Shown: positions 11,461-24,378, counted from the stretch's first letter. The stretch is 64,000 bases of DNA from Epiperipatus broadwayi (GCA_028023455.1 JAQFVV010000156.1:2559236-2623235); one strand, 5' to 3'. Made by a program: numbers and translations. The notes: generated by a model from the sequence alone, not told the origin.

Positions 11461-14241
11461 TTCAGTGAAATTAAAATTTCTTTTGTTTTGTTTTTAAAAT
11501 AGCAGAAAAACCACTAGCATGATATTTAAAAAAATTCTAGCATTCCCTGCAGCTTGAATTCTTTTTAAAAGGGAGTATGACATGTTAAAATTGAATAAAA
11601 TTTGGATTTTTTATTAATAGGTTCATTTAATTTTTTTTCTGCACAATTTACTAGATTGCACAAAAAAGACAAAGGCAGAATTTTATTATTAACCAGAGTG
11701 CTTAATAAAATGGATTCCAAATTTCCCGATAATTTACAGTTTCAAGGCCTTCATCCCGAAAATAAATGTAATGTAAATATTCAATTTTAATTTCCTTATT
11801 ATTTGAATATTTTAAATTTTTTTATTATTGATAAATGTATAATTTATTAATGTGTTTGCATTTGGATTGGTGTGTATGTGTAGTATATAAATTATACTTG
11901 TATTCAAATATAACAAAAGTAATGATTTATGTACAATGTAATTTTGGACCTCTGATTCAAGTTTGCATTCAAATATAACGAAAGTAGTGATTTACGTACA
12001 ATGTAATTTTGGGGCTCTGAATCCAAGTTTGAGGCAATCTTATTTTATAGACATTGATTCTCAAAAGATTTAATAATTTATTAGTGTTTATATTTGTATT
12101 AGTGTGTTTGTGTTTGCATGTCTGAGTTTGTATAACAAGTAATGATTTTTATATATAAAATTAAGGTATTATAGGCAGTGCAATGTAAATTTTAAGACTG
12201 ATTATCAGATGAACAGAAAAGTGTCAGTTGATAAAAAAATCACAAAACTTGCTGGGCATAGTACCATGTGACAATATCAATTCTTAAAACCAATAAAGAG
12301 AGGTTTCACATGGTATGAGTGGTGATAGCCACAATAGTTATGTATACCACATAGAATTGTATGCAGGCAAAGAATCAACTTCTGATTCTTGTCTATGTCT
12401 TGGTAATCATGCTGTGGAATCAGTAATTTTGCAACATCTTGAATCACACTATTTTCAAGTCTATAATTAGGAAATGAGCTATATGCAAATAAATGATATC
12501 TCTGTGGGACAAGAAATATAATAATATAGCATATGCACACAAAATATAAACATCACTGGTAAACACAAAAAATATAAAATGAAGAGATGAAACTCATTTT
12601 ATCATTGATACAGACAGTAGCCTTTGATTTCTAGTTTTGGATAGACAAGAAGCCAATTGCTATGATGACATATGTATATCCACCTTCTGAAAATGACTAA
12701 TTTTGTATCTTTTATTAGAATGAATCTTTTTCTTATAGATGCCTTGAGATTTTTTAACTTTTGGGGTGCAAGATAAAAATGAAGAATTCTTATGAGTCTA
12801 TTTTTGGAGATTCTGAAGTTATGGATTATCTTAAGTAAGAAGTACTATATATGGTTTGAATGAGAATTTTGTGGGGAATACTAAGAAATTATCAATGAAG
12901 ATGTAATTTTAAACTTAGTTAATGATAAATTAGAAATTATGAACAAACAATAAAGTAATAACTATTTTGGATGTTGAAATATTTTTTTTTCCTTACTTTT
13001 TTAATGATAATCACTATTTGTCTTAGTCTTATTGTTTTCCTTAGTTTTTCTATTTTCTGTCAATATATAGCATTTTGCTCTAACATTATTAAAACTGAAG
13101 TTACTGTAAAAATTGTGTCACAGTTTTTTAAAAAATTTGATATGGTGCCAAATGCCCTGATATACTTAAAGCAATCAATTAAAAAAACCTATTACAAAAA
13201 CAACAGCCTTTCGGGTCTGGTACATTTCTCACATTTATTTATATAATATTAAAACCTTTTGTTTAATTTACATTAAATCATAAAAAAAAAAAAATTGCTA
13301 AAGCAATAAAAAAAAAAAGACAATCTTTAACATAGGTCAGGTACATATGCTAAAATTATATTTTATCAATGCACATTTTATTGTAATCATATAAAAATAA
13401 TAACTAAAGTGAATAAATAATGTAATATATTACTTAATATTTCACATTATAAAGTTTCTAATATTACATATTAATAAAAAATTTGATCTTTTATGAGGTT
13501 ATTTCAAATAAATACTTAAAAACTCTGCTTAGAAAATATTAAGATAAGCCAATTTCACTTAAGCTTTGTTTATATCCATGACAAATAGAATTACATGCTC
13601 ACAGTTGGAATTCTCTAGATTAGTAACCCATATAAGATCTTAGGCTGCAAGAAAAAGTGAATTCAGCCAGATGTTAATGCTTTGAGTCACTGCACATTAT
13701 CGGTAAACCATATTAGGAGAATTATTTGCTTCAAATAAATTACTTAATGTTTGTATATATCAATAGAAAAATTGAATCTAATGAGCATCAATTGTTTTAT
13801 ATGTGTACTAATGAAGCAGAAACATCTGATTGATTATCAATATATCCATTATAAAAGAGGTCATTAAAATAACATAACTAAATTAATAATTTAAAGAAAA
13901 TGTAAGATGAAAATAATTTTCAATATATTGGATTATTTTAAATGTTATTCAAGTAATTTTATATCAGTTAAGATGTTTGATAATATTAAGGATCATAAGA
14001 AAAGCGTACCTTAATTTATTTTTGATTTTAATTTAATAATGTAGTTGATAAGATTTAAAGATTTTTTTTTAAAATTATTTTTTAAAGGTTTTGTTTATTT
14101 TAAAAATATATTATTTCATTTTCTTTTTAAGCTTTAATAGGATTAAGATTTAAGGTGGAAGTTATGGTAGTTTAAGCATTGAAAACATGTATTAATCTGT
14201 AATTAAAGTATTAAAGATTAATGTTGAATGATAAGTCTCTG
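11461..14241. other. AT-rich region without genes; small duplications
   Basis: No supported gene. A unit of about 65 bp is duplicated in tandem at about 11901-12030; each copy contains attcaaatataacraaagta and gtacaatgtaattttgg. At 13170-13255 the segment with acctattacaaaaacaa and catttctcacatttattta matches 37030-37100 within the insertion described at 36355-37187. The rest shows nothing I can assign. Confidence 0.5.
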
Positions 14242-14243
14242 TA

Positions 14244-15440
14244 CACCTGGGTCTCTTTTTACGCGGACTTATTTAATACGATTTTGAAGTTACGCGATTC
14301 GTGTTTCACCGGAAGTCGACCTCCGATAATGCGCTATTACTTTAAATAATATATTTCGCGCACTTATGTTATATTGAAAGTAATAGCACATTATTGGAAT
14401 TCTACTTTCATCTTAGTAATTTCAATATTTTCAGTGCTTTATAATAGTAAGATTTTATGCAATAAGGAAATTAAAATCATGATTTCCACATTTTATGTAT
14501 ACACACATTAAATTTTACAAGATTATAATGTAAATTTGTTCAAACATTGTGCGTGTTAATTTTGCATTTTAAATCGCATTCTGTGTTTGCTTTTTAAAAA
14601 AGAACGTAATCAATTATTAATCAGTGTCCACAAGTTTATTTTTAAAAGGTCAGTAATAGCAGTGGGCACAATTAAAAATTAAAATCTTATTTTTTAATTG
14701 TAATTAACAATTTAAAAATTACTTACGGGCAACTTGAAATTAATGTGGTGTAAAACGAAATTTGATTTTTAAACGGAATTGAAAATTAAAGACAAAAATA
14801 AGAATGTAATTTTTAGTTGTTAGTTTTAATTAAATTTTTCCCAGCAGTGGTGAATAAATGTCTTTTTATTATCATAAGTCTAAGTTCATAAACAATTAAT
14901 AAAATCATCGTCATCGTCAACCAAAAACCATTAACCCAACATGAGAGTGAACTTGGCACTAGTTTTATTTCCTCTTGTGAGAATAATTGCTGAGATATTC
15001 TTGACTTCATTTAAGGAGAAGCCAAATACATCACATCACAACACATGAGAATCTGATTTTTTACTAGTTTGCAAACGAACGTGTTTTTGGGCAAATAGCG
15101 ATAATAATTAAAACGTGTATAAAAAAATGTAAATTACTGTACTGTAAATTATGCATAAAAATATATTATTTTGAATAAAATTAAATATTATAGTTAAAAA
15201 AAGTTTGTCTTGTATCAATTTTTTTCCCATTTGAAATTTTTTATTAGTCATATTTTATTTCCTTTTTTTTTGCGCGAATTTTAAAGTAATTTTACATCGG
15301 TGCTTTGCTTTTACGCGAATTTTGAAAAATCACAGACTGCCTCTCCCCTTTTTCAATGTAAGTTATGTCTATTTTTGCGCGATTTCGTTTGTGCGTGTTT
15401 TCTGAGGAACCTATCTATCGCGTAAAACGAGACCCAGATG
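14244..15440. mobile_element. Pogo/Tigger-like non-autonomous TIR element
   Basis: The left end cacctgggtctctttttacg and the inverted right end (other strand from 15440) catctgggtctcgttttacg form the TIR. TA flanks both sides (14242-14243 and 15441-15442). The element is 1197 bp with no transposase frame. Subterminal sequence on both sides is relatively rich in CG dinucleotides and has repeated gcgcg/gcgaa motifs, unlike the flanking DNA. The TIR differs from those at 763/1892 and 6725/10212, so this is a third TA-inserting family. Confidence 0.75.
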
Positions 15441-15442
15441 TA

Positions 15443-15892
15443 TATCAAAAAATTACAATAATAAAAAATTTGCTCATTATTAGATTCTTTGTACTTTAAT
15501 TGTAAATTTTATAAAATTAAAAAAGGATGAATAAAAATTATATTAAATGTGATTGTCTAAACTTGTTTGTTAGCTTAGATGAATGTGTGTAGTAGATAGA
15601 TAAGGATAGATTAGAAAAATTGTTAAATAGTTTTCATGGATTTTGTTAAAATTTCTGCACTAGTTATATTCTTTCTAATATAAAGAACAATAATATTTAA
15701 CACTTCTTTACAAAGTCACTACAATGCATAAACTTAAATTTTCCAATCTACATGAGTTTTTACTGTACAACAATTTTCTTCAGAGCTAATAAAATACTTT
15801 TTCACCTTCTTTAAGCCAATTATAATAATCTTTAGAAAGCTATGATAGTTGCCAGACAACTGTTCTTAATAAAACCATTATTCTGTGCTCTT
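15443..15892. other. AT-rich spacer, possible left half of a MITE
   Basis: No gene. The last about 60 bases before the LTR (containing gttcttaataaaaccattat) weakly resemble the middle of the fold-back MITE at 45610-45650. That would fit insertion of the LTR element into such a MITE, since the right half follows at 23555. Confidence 0.35.
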
Positions 15893-16378
15893 CTATTGAA
15901 GCAGTCGGATCTGAGTTCGATCCTAGCTTCATGACATCTATCCATAAGCCCACTTCAAACCCTAGTACTAACCTTAAATTTCCGATGCAATGGGGCTTTA
16001 TACGTTCAATCCATGCTAATTTCCATAAAGAAAACTTATTTTATAAATGAGTATTAAAATTAATTTTTTCAGATGTAAATTGATCAATTCTATTAATAAA
16101 TTCATGATAAAATTATTCATGAATTTATATATATTACAACTGCGTGGATTAAGCGTATATATTTGTAAATGTTTAAATATATATAATTGTTCGAAAGTTT
16201 CATTGCGCCAGGACTATTTGTTTTTTACTTTTAAATAATTTGTTAAAGTTTTAATTATTAAAAGCTACATTCTTTCGATAAGTTTTCAGATTTTACCTTT
16301 CCAAAAACAACAGTTAAAGTTTTATTAATCAGAAAAAAAGATAAGGACTTCCTAATTAAACTCATTTTCTGATTTTAA

Positions 16379-16408
16379 GAATTCATTTTCTAATTAGAAA
16401 ATGAATTC
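16379..16408. repeat. Perfect 30-bp palindrome in 5' LTR
   Basis: The half-site GAATTCATTTTCTAA is followed directly by its exact reverse complement. It is conserved at 21394-21423 in the other LTR, so it belongs to the element and is not a chance event. Its function is unknown. Confidence 0.95.
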
Positions 16409-16517
16409 AAGTTAATGAGTTTGAAAGCCTTATTGAAGGAATGTATCTAAAAACAACCAGTAAATCTAAAAACATTGATAATGAAAGAAGCACTAGCCTG
16501 AAGACATCAGAGGACAG

Positions 16518-16527
16518 TATATATAGC
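16518..16527 (+). promoter_or_regulatory. TATA-box candidate in the LTR
   Basis: Contains tatatatagc within an otherwise mixed-composition stretch (aggacag before, tctgaaaag after). It is conserved at about 21532-21541 in the right LTR. A Pol II start about 30 bp downstream would be expected if functional. AT-rich context makes chance matches common. Confidence 0.35.
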
Positions 16528-18467
16528 TCTGAAAAGTTTGGAGAGAAAAAAGCCATCTTTGTTGCAGAAAAGTGCCAGTAAACTATGTGCTGTTCAAAAT
16601 CATGAATTCAAAAATTGTTCCTATCATGGTAAGGGGCTAAACATCGGGAATCTGGCTACGGTTCCTGAAGCCCTTAGAGAATCTTCAATGAAGTTGCTAA
16701 ATTCTTTCCAGACAAATCATGCTGCCAAAATCAAATAAAATGCTGTTCAAGTAATCAACTAAATGCATGCCTACATTTTTACCAACTCAGATGTGCAACC
16801 TAAGGATCCAGCCCGGAAGAAATGAGTACTATATATTTCTATAATGAACCTTAAACTTTCTGGCCAGTTCCGAACTTTACACTCTCTTACTTCTCATTTA
16901 TAATGTAATAATCTTTGTAAAACTCTTTTATTTATGCTTTTTAAATTAGTAATTCTCTCAATCTCTAGTCTTTAAATTTAACTTTCCTTCATTACTATGG
17001 CAGTTCATTTACTATATTATATATATATTTATCGTGTGATTTATTAATGTCATTTATTTTTAATTATATGCCAATAATCTTTCGACTCGATGATCTCCTT
17101 TGTTTCCTTTGCCTTGTGCAAATAATAATATATTAATTCTAATAGTAATTCTCACCCATTAGAACTAGATTTACTGTTCTATCAATTATTGAGTCGAAAG
17201 AAATTATTAAATGTGTGTTATTTTTATAACTGGCTAATAATAAATTATTAGCTCCGTTTTTAATCTATGCCCCAGCTATTTTTGTATTCACCAATATGTA
17301 TTTATTCATATATAATCTTTAAATGTTTTTATTGCAAAAGGGCCGATAAAGGATCAAATATATTCTAATTCAACTTTGTTATTTAAGATTCAGGAAGGGC
17401 ACAGTGATTGGGGCATAATTAATATGATTTACAAATACTTTAAAATAATTTTAGTTAAAAACTTATTTGACTTTAATTAAATTGATCAAGTCATCATGTA
17501 GAGCATTTTATATGGGTTTTAGCATTCAAATGATGACTATCAAGTCATCATCTTCCAACGTTGCTGATGTAGGGCAATCTTACGCTCCATTAGGCTGGTC
17601 AGTGATAATATTTCTGTTATTTTAAATTATCAAGGAAGAAAGCACTTCCTGTCCTGTTCATATTAGTCAAAAGGCATAAGACTTGTCAGATGCAAGCTGC
17701 CATAGGACTTCGATCATCGACTAGCTATCGTCTTTCAATTTCACTTTATAGCTTATAATTCGTCAGCACCATTGCCTCTCTGTTCTGGTAAAGCCCACTC
17801 TGATGCTCGTAATTCGTGATGAAGTGATTTCAATTAAAGTCGAACAAATTCTCAGTTATATTTAATTAAATAAGTTTTCCAATCAAGATTAAAGTTATGC
17901 CCTAAAATACGTATCTTGCTCTTCATGAATGAATTTGCGAATGTGAAAATAAATATCACATTCTTTCGTATAAAATTAGAGTAATAATTTCCTTTACTAA
18001 TGAATACCTTTATCTGCCTTTATTTTCTTGTCGGGGCGTCCTTATTATAATTATAAACTATGTTAAAGGCTAGGGGTGATTAATATAATCATTATTTAAA
18101 AATCAAACAAAACAAATTATTACTATTAAATATTTTCTAAACACACTTGGTTTCTTAGTTCTTAATTCTTTTATAATTATTTTAATGTTAATACTCGCTG
18201 TCTGTGTTGGCAACCCGAACATATACATATGATTTGACTTAAAAGTATTTTAAGTTAATTAATTATCCAATATTAGTGTCAGTTCAGGGGTCTCTAATCC
18301 TCACCAAACCATTGAGCTAGTTTCTTGGCGCATAGCACTGTGCCGTCGATTTAGATTTCTACTAATCTGAGCTGTTGAGTTGGGTTTGAATTCAGTTTTG
18401 GTTCAGCTGAGTTTGGATCCGACTTGCAGTTCTTTTGGTGGGTTTTTGACTGGTACATGGTTGTTTT

Positions 18468-18487
18468 TGGCTGCCCAATCGTTGGGG
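18468..18487 (+). promoter_or_regulatory. Primer-binding-site candidate
   Basis: tggctgcccaatcgttgggg lies 10 bases inside the 5' LTR end and resembles primer-binding sites that pair with a tRNA 3' end (TGG complementary to CCA). The alternative is the TGG directly abutting the LTR (18458-18460). The matching tRNA was not identified. Confidence 0.4.
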
Positions 18488-19968
18488 CTTCGGTTAATAA
18501 AACCCACACATACCCTGGAGATAGTAATTATGATCTTAGTTACTCAGTCAATTGAGATCTCGATAAATTAAATGTTTCAGTAGAAAGTGATATTTTTGTA
18601 GAATGTTATATATACTTGAAGAAAAGTGATGCGATTTATAAGGCATAACTAAAATGATTTAAGAAATTAAAATGTCATTTTGTAATTCTCTTTCTTACAA
18701 TTAAATGTTTTCAAGATTATTTTTTAAATGCTCAATATAGAATTTGTTTGTTAAATTCCATAATTGTACTGTTAGTTAGAATAATTAGAGAGAATATATA
18801 TAAATTAATTATACGTGTACTATATCACTATATATATATATTATACGTTTGTGACAGTAGGAAAATTATCGTTAGAAAAGTAGTAAGAGTCCATAGATCA
18901 AAGCAAGGGGTAAAATAAATGAAATATTTTGTCCGTGTCAAAATTAATTATATGTATCTCAGTTTTATAATTAAAAATATCCAATATGATATCATGTTAA
19001 AAGTTATAAATTTCAAAGTATTGCTTGGTAGCACATATATTAAATGCTTGCTCTGTATTCTTAGTAGCCTCAAAGTAGGCGAAGACCTTCAAACTGGGAA
19101 TTATATGTCAAGCGGTCCGATGCAGTGTGACAATACACTTAAGTGACAATAATTTCTAGAGTAACCTCAAAGCAGGTGAAGACCTTTTGTGTACACAAGC
19201 AGCCAGATGCAGTTGGCAAAATGCTTAAATGGTTTACACGCTTTCATGCTAGCAAGATTAAAAATGATATCAACAAATAAAAGTTCTTGTGTAATATTAA
19301 TTTTGACATTTTTTTTTCTTTGTGTGTGAAAGCCTCATGCTTAGTAAAAATGAAGTAGTGAACTCCTATATTTAAACTCAGGTCAGGAACGTGTCAGTTG
19401 TTAATAAATATTCATCAATCGAATTGTTTTATCAAAGATTAAGTCAATCATATGTGGTTTGGGGGTCAATGGATTATTTCACATGCCCTATTGATCTCAT
19501 TTTGCTCACTGGCGCCCATATAAATAAATTTGTCAGCAAATTTGATTGTCAGCACAGTAGAAGGTCAATTGTCTAAATAATAAAGAAACCAAATGGGTCT
19601 AATACCGAGAATTACTTGTAATACCTGCTAATATGTATGTATAAATATTTGTATATCACTAATCATCTGTATAATTTTTTTTTCAGACATGGGAGAACAG
19701 TTGAACAGAGGGAAAGTGAGTAACATTTGTTTTTCTTATCTTTAATAGTTTTTAAATAAAAAGCATGTCTCATTCAGAACTAATAGAAAGAGCTAACCAA
19801 GAAAACATAGGTAAACTAAAACTAAACTAAAAAAGGCAGATTACATAGATTGGGGAAGTAATATGCAGCAGCTAGTGAAGATAGGGACAATGGGACCAGT
19901 CGTCAGAGACCTAACTAAATGTACTAAAGAAAAAAGTTATTATTTAAGTATACAGAGTGCCATAAGTT

Positions 19969-20514
19969 GTGATTCACACTGTCTACTATATTATTTATTT
20001 ATTTTCAAAAATGGGTAGAGACACTTTACATACAATCCTCAGAGAAATGAGAGAAGACAGGAAGCTAATGATGATGATGATGGAAAGGATTTTAAGACTT
20101 GAGGAAGAACGAGGCATCCAAACCAATTCAAAACCTGAGAATGTAAAGCATCAGCAAGAAATAAATCCTTATGAAGCCCCAAAAATCGATGATGAAGATG
20201 ATCAGACCACACCAAAAGAAGTTGTGGATAGCAAAGAGGATGACAGTGGAGAAGTTGAGTCAAATCAAGAAACAGTTAAAGAAGCTGATATAAATACAGA
20301 AGGGGAAAAAGATGTTCAGACCCCTAATACAATAAAACCAAAAGTAGAAATGGGACGGATGATGAATCCTCATATGAGGAATTTACAGATGCCATTCCCT
20401 GCATCCTCGATACAGACTCAAATTTTCAAAGGAGACCCAGGAGGGAACCCCCTCACTCATTTAGATAATGTTAAAGAATTTTTTTTGTGCATTCAGTCGC
20501 AGAAAAGGCCGTAG
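19969..20514 (+). CDS. gag-like ORF of the LTR retrotransposon
   Basis: Encodes 181 aa from the first ATG; a second ATG (MGRDTLHTILREM) 14 codons in gives a more typical start. Residues 15-50 are a Met/Arg/Glu-rich helical stretch with five consecutive Met. Residues 55-125 are acidic and low-complexity (Asp, Glu, Lys). The end carries IFKGDPGGNPLTHLDNVKEF, which resembles the capsid entry motif of Gypsy-type gag (F-x-G then a helix leading into F). The frame stops there, just where the capsid core should begin. Downstream bases 20497-20560 can be read on in other frames (AEKAVELLTALTAINYGNL), so a frameshift probably truncated the capsid. No zinc knuckle is seen. This is likely a damaged gag; I am not certain of family. 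Confidence 0.55.
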   Translation: MIHTVYYIIYLFSKMGRDTLHTILREMREDRKLMMMMMERILRLEEERGIQTNSKPENVKHQQEINPYEAPKIDDEDDQTTPKEVVDSKEDDSGEVESNQETVKEADINTEGEKDVQTPNTIKPKVEMGRMMNPHMRNLQMPFPASSIQTQIFKGDPGGNPLTHLDNVKEFFLCIQSQKRP

Positions 20515-20910
20515 AATTACTGACAGCATTGACAGCAATAAATTACGGGAACTTGACACCGACAAGAAAGGACCAAGACTACGACCACCATCAAAAGTTC
20601 ATCTCATATGGACCACCTGATCCAGGGAAACAATAGTATAAACATTAAATAAATGACAGATATATATACAGACGACCGACTGACACGACCATAGGGAAAA
20701 TGAGACTTGATTAACGGACCTTATTATAAGCTAGATATTAAAAAAATGATTGCAATGAGACGCATAATTTTGCAGTTTGTACAGATGATATTATTCACGC
20801 TCATGCTGTTCTCCCAGAGTCTACCAACTAGTCGAGTACACTTATGTGACTGTATCACGTATAAGTAAAGAGATTTTTTTTCATTGTTTTTTTTTTGAAG
20901 TGAAATGAAA

Positions 20911-23554
20911 TGAAGCAGTCGGATCTGAGTTCGATCCTAGCTTCATGACATCTAGCCATAAGCCCACTTCAAACCCTAGTACTAACCTTAAATTTCCGAT
21001 GCAATGGGGCTTTATACGTTCAATCCACGCTAATTTCCATAAAGAATAACTTATTTCATAAATGCGTATTAAAATTAATTAGTTTCAGATTTAAATTGAT
21101 CAATTCTATTAATAAATTCATGATAGAATTATTCATGAATTTATATATATTATAACTGCGTGGATTGTGCTTATATATTTGTAAATATTTAAATATATAT
21201 AATTGTTTGAAAGTTTCATTGCGTCAGGAATGTTTGATTTTATTTTTAAATAATTTGTTAAAGTTTTATTGATTAAAAGCTACATTCTTTCGATAAGCTT
21301 TCAGATTTTCCCTTTCCAAAAACAACAGTTAAAGTTTTATTAATTAGAAAAAAAGATAAGGATTTCCTAATTAAAATCATTTTCTGATTTTAAGAATTCA
21401 TTTTCTAATTAGAAAATGAATTCAAGTTAATGAGTTTGAAAGCCTTATCGAAGGAATGTATCTAAAAACAACCAGTAAATCTAAAAACATTGATAATGAA
21501 AGAAGCGCTAGCCTGAAGGCATCAGAGGACAGTATATATAGCTCTGAAAAGTTTGGAGAGAAAAAAGCCATCTTTGTTGCAGAAAAGTGCCAGTAAACTA
21601 TGTGCTGTTCAAAATCATGAATTCAAAAATTGTTCCTATCATGGTAAGGGGCTAAATATCAGGAATCTGGCTATGGTTCCTGAAGCCCTTAGAGAATCTC
21701 CAATGAAGCTGCTAAATTCTTTCCAGACAAATCATGCTGCCAAAATCAAATAAAATGCTGTTCAAGTAATCAACTAAATGCGTGCCTATGTTTTTACCAA
21801 CTCGGACGTGTAACCTAAGGATCCAGCCCGGAAGAAATGGGTAATATATATATCTATAATGAACCTTAAACTTTCTGGCCAGTACCGAACTTTACTTTAC
21901 ACTCCCTTTAAAAGCTCTTCTCATTTATGATGTAATAATCTTTGTAAAACTCTTTTATTTATGCTTTTTAAATTAGTAATTCTCTCAATCTCTAGTCTTT
22001 AAATTTAACTTTCCTTCATTACTATGGCGGTTCATTTACTATATTATATATATATTTATCGTGTGATTTATTAATGTCATTTATTTTTAATTATAAGCCA
22101 ATAATCTTTCGACTCGATGATCTCCTTTGTTTCCTTTGCCTTGTGCAAATAATAATATATTAATTCTAATAGTAATTCCCGCCCATTAGAACTAGATTTA
22201 CCGTTCTATCTATCAATTATCGAGTTGAAAGAAATTATTAAATGTGTGTTATTTTTATAATTGGCTAATAATAAATTATTAGCTCCATTTTTAATCTATG
22301 CCCCAGCTATTTTTTGTATTCACCAATATGTATTTATTCATATATAATCTTAAAATGTTTTTATTGCAAAAGGGCCGATAAAGGATCAAATATATTCTAA
22401 TTCAACTTTGTTATTTTCTATTAAGATTCAGGAAGGGCACGATGATTGGGGCATAATTAATATGATTTACAAATACTTTAAAATAATTTTAGTTAAAAGC
22501 TCGTTTGACTTTAATTAAATTGATCAAGTCATCACGTAGAGCATTCTATATGGGTTTTAGTATTCAAACGATGACTATCAAGTCATCATCTTCGAACGTT
22601 GCTGACGTAGGGCAATCTTCCGCTCCGTTAGGCTGGTCGGTGATAATATTTCTGTTATTTTAAATTATCGAGGAAGAAAGCACTTCCTCTCCTGTTCATA
22701 TTAGTCAAAGGGCATAAGACTTGTCAGATGCAAGCCGCCATAGGACTTCGATCATCGACTAGCTATCGTCTTTCAATTTCACTTTATAGCTCATAATTCG
22801 TCAGCACCGTTGCCTCTCTGTTCCGGTAAAGCCCGCTCTGATGCTCGTAATTCGTGATGAAGTGATTTCAATTAAAGTCGAACAAATTCTCAGTTATATT
22901 TAATTAAATAAGTTTTCCAATAAAGATTAAAGTTATGCCCTAAAATACGTATCTTGCTCTTCATGAATGGATTTGCGAATGTGAAAATAAATATCACATT
23001 CTTTCGTATAAAATTAGAGTAATAATTTCCTTTACTAATGAATACCTTTATCTGCCTTTATTTTCTTGTTGGGGGCATAGACATAGACTTTCAAATATTG
23101 CGTAATACTCATTGGCATATAATAAGGACCACCATCCTTATTATAATTATAAACTATGTTAAAGGCTAGGGGTGATTAATATAATCATTATTTAAAATTC
23201 AAACAAAACAAATTATTATTATTAAATATTTTCTAAACACACTTGGTTTCTTAGTTCTTAATTCTTTTATAATTATTTTAATGTTAATACTCGCTGTCTG
23301 TGTTGGCAACCTGAACATATACATATGATTCGATTTAAAAGTATTTTAAGTTAATTAATTATCCAATATTAGTGTCAGTTCAGGAGTCTCTAATCCTCAC
23401 CAAACCGTTGAGCTAGTTTCTTGGTGCATAGCACTGTGCCGTCGATTTAGATTTCTACTAATCTGAGCTGTTGAGTTGGATTTGAATTCAGTTTTGGTTC
23501 AGCTGAGTTTGGATCCGACTTGCAGTTCTTTTGGTGGGTTTTTCGACTGGTACA
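20911..23554 (+). repeat. 3' LTR (2644 bp)
   Basis: Direct repeat of 15897-18457 with the same TG start and CA end, the conserved palindrome at 21394-21423 and the same TATA candidate. About 75 bp at 23070-23145 (containing catagacatagactttcaa) have no counterpart in the 5' LTR. This reflects either a deletion on the left or an insertion on the right. Confidence 0.9.
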
Positions 23555-23935
23555 CTATCAAAAATCCCCAGACTAATTTCAAGCTTATGACTGTCATTAG
23601 AGAGGAGCTTTGGATATTGGAACAGTGCAATCGGACTTTTATGATCCAATGCAACATCCCTCCAGTTTCCATTATTTATTTCTATGTCATATTATCAAGC
23701 TAACAGCCCAAACTGCAAAATACGTTTTGAAAAGAAACTAATGCAGTTTCTATAAATTCTAGTGTCCTTAATTCTTGGGTCGATAGCTTGAAATATAGTA
23801 ATAAATGATAGGAGCAGGAAGAAAGGTGCATTATATACTAAAGGACAACTTGCATTATTCCAAAGTCCAAAGTTCCTCATTGATGAAAGCTATAAGCTTG
23901 AAACTAGTGTATGCATCTTAGATAGGAAAGCACAG
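23555..23935. mobile_element. Fold-back MITE, right portion (family of 33.3 and 45.3 kb)
   Basis: atccccagacta near 23565, agaggagctttggat near 23600 and gatccaatgcaac near 23643 match the 45400-45500 segment of the MITE at 45.3 kb. An inverted counterpart follows at about 23800-23930 (agttcctcattgatgaaagc, cttgaaactagt). The LTR element at 15897-23554 appears to have inserted in or beside it. Confidence 0.55.
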
Positions 23936-24378
23936 GATAGGGATTGATCAAGCACTTTATCTAGGAACCATTGCTTTCTAAAGCTCACAATGTGCCTTAG
24001 AGAAGTGAAAAAATAGTCTATTAAAATAGCAATATGTAAGCTAGTTATGTGATGGGTCATGATATTTTAATAGTTTATATCAAATTCTGGCCATAGGTTA
24101 GAGGTAACTTTAATTATTATAAAACAAGACTCATTAGTAAGATTATTCCATTAATTCATTAATCTCATAGGTGAGATTAATACTTTGAAATCCAACAAAT
24201 ATGAGGACACAATAATTTATATATAAGGACACAACATTAGTCTCAACAGCAAAGGTCAGAATGATTGTGGAAGAAAAGAAAACGTGAATGATAAAAAACT
24301 AGTGCAAGCAAATACACCAGCAATTTCATACATTCTCTTATAATAATAAAATATGATAGTATAACTAATGAAGTCATT

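Larger units (their letters stand above)
15897..18457 (+). repeat. 5' LTR (2561 bp)
   Basis: Near-identical to 20911-23554, with scattered substitutions and short indels. It lacks about 75 bp found in the right LTR at about 23070-23145. It contains a TATATATAG core-promoter candidate and a perfect 30-bp palindrome. A 66-codon open stretch at 16538-16738 is present in both LTRs with only three amino-acid differences, but it starts at TTG, so I do not call it a gene. Confidence 0.9.
18458..20910 (+). other. Internal region of the LTR element
   Basis: Apart from the gag-like ORF, this region is AT-rich and non-coding. A direct duplication lies at about 19062-19146 and 19155-19235: both copies contain cctcaaagyaggygaagacctt followed by a variant of gatgcagt. 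A short frame near 19768 begins MSHSELIERANQENIGK and stops soon after; it could be a remnant of an upstream gag start. After the ORF, 20515-20910 holds no recognisable pol. The purine-rich gaagtgaaatgaaa at 20897-20910 sits where a polypurine tract is expected. Confidence 0.6.
15897..23554 (+). mobile_element. Non-autonomous LTR retrotransposon (LARD-like), complete
   Basis: Two long direct repeats (15897-18457 and 20911-23554), each starting TGAAGCAGTCGG and ending GGTACA, bound a 2453-bp internal region. CTAT occurs immediately outside both ends (15893-15896 and 23555-23558), a 4-bp target duplication proving a unit insertion. The internal region has a tRNA-type primer-binding candidate near its 5' end, one gag-like ORF and a purine-rich stretch before the right LTR. 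No protease, RT or integrase is present. Long LTRs with little coding sequence fit a large retrotransposon derivative. Mobilisation would need proteins from another element. Orientation follows the ORF and primer site. Confidence 0.88.
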
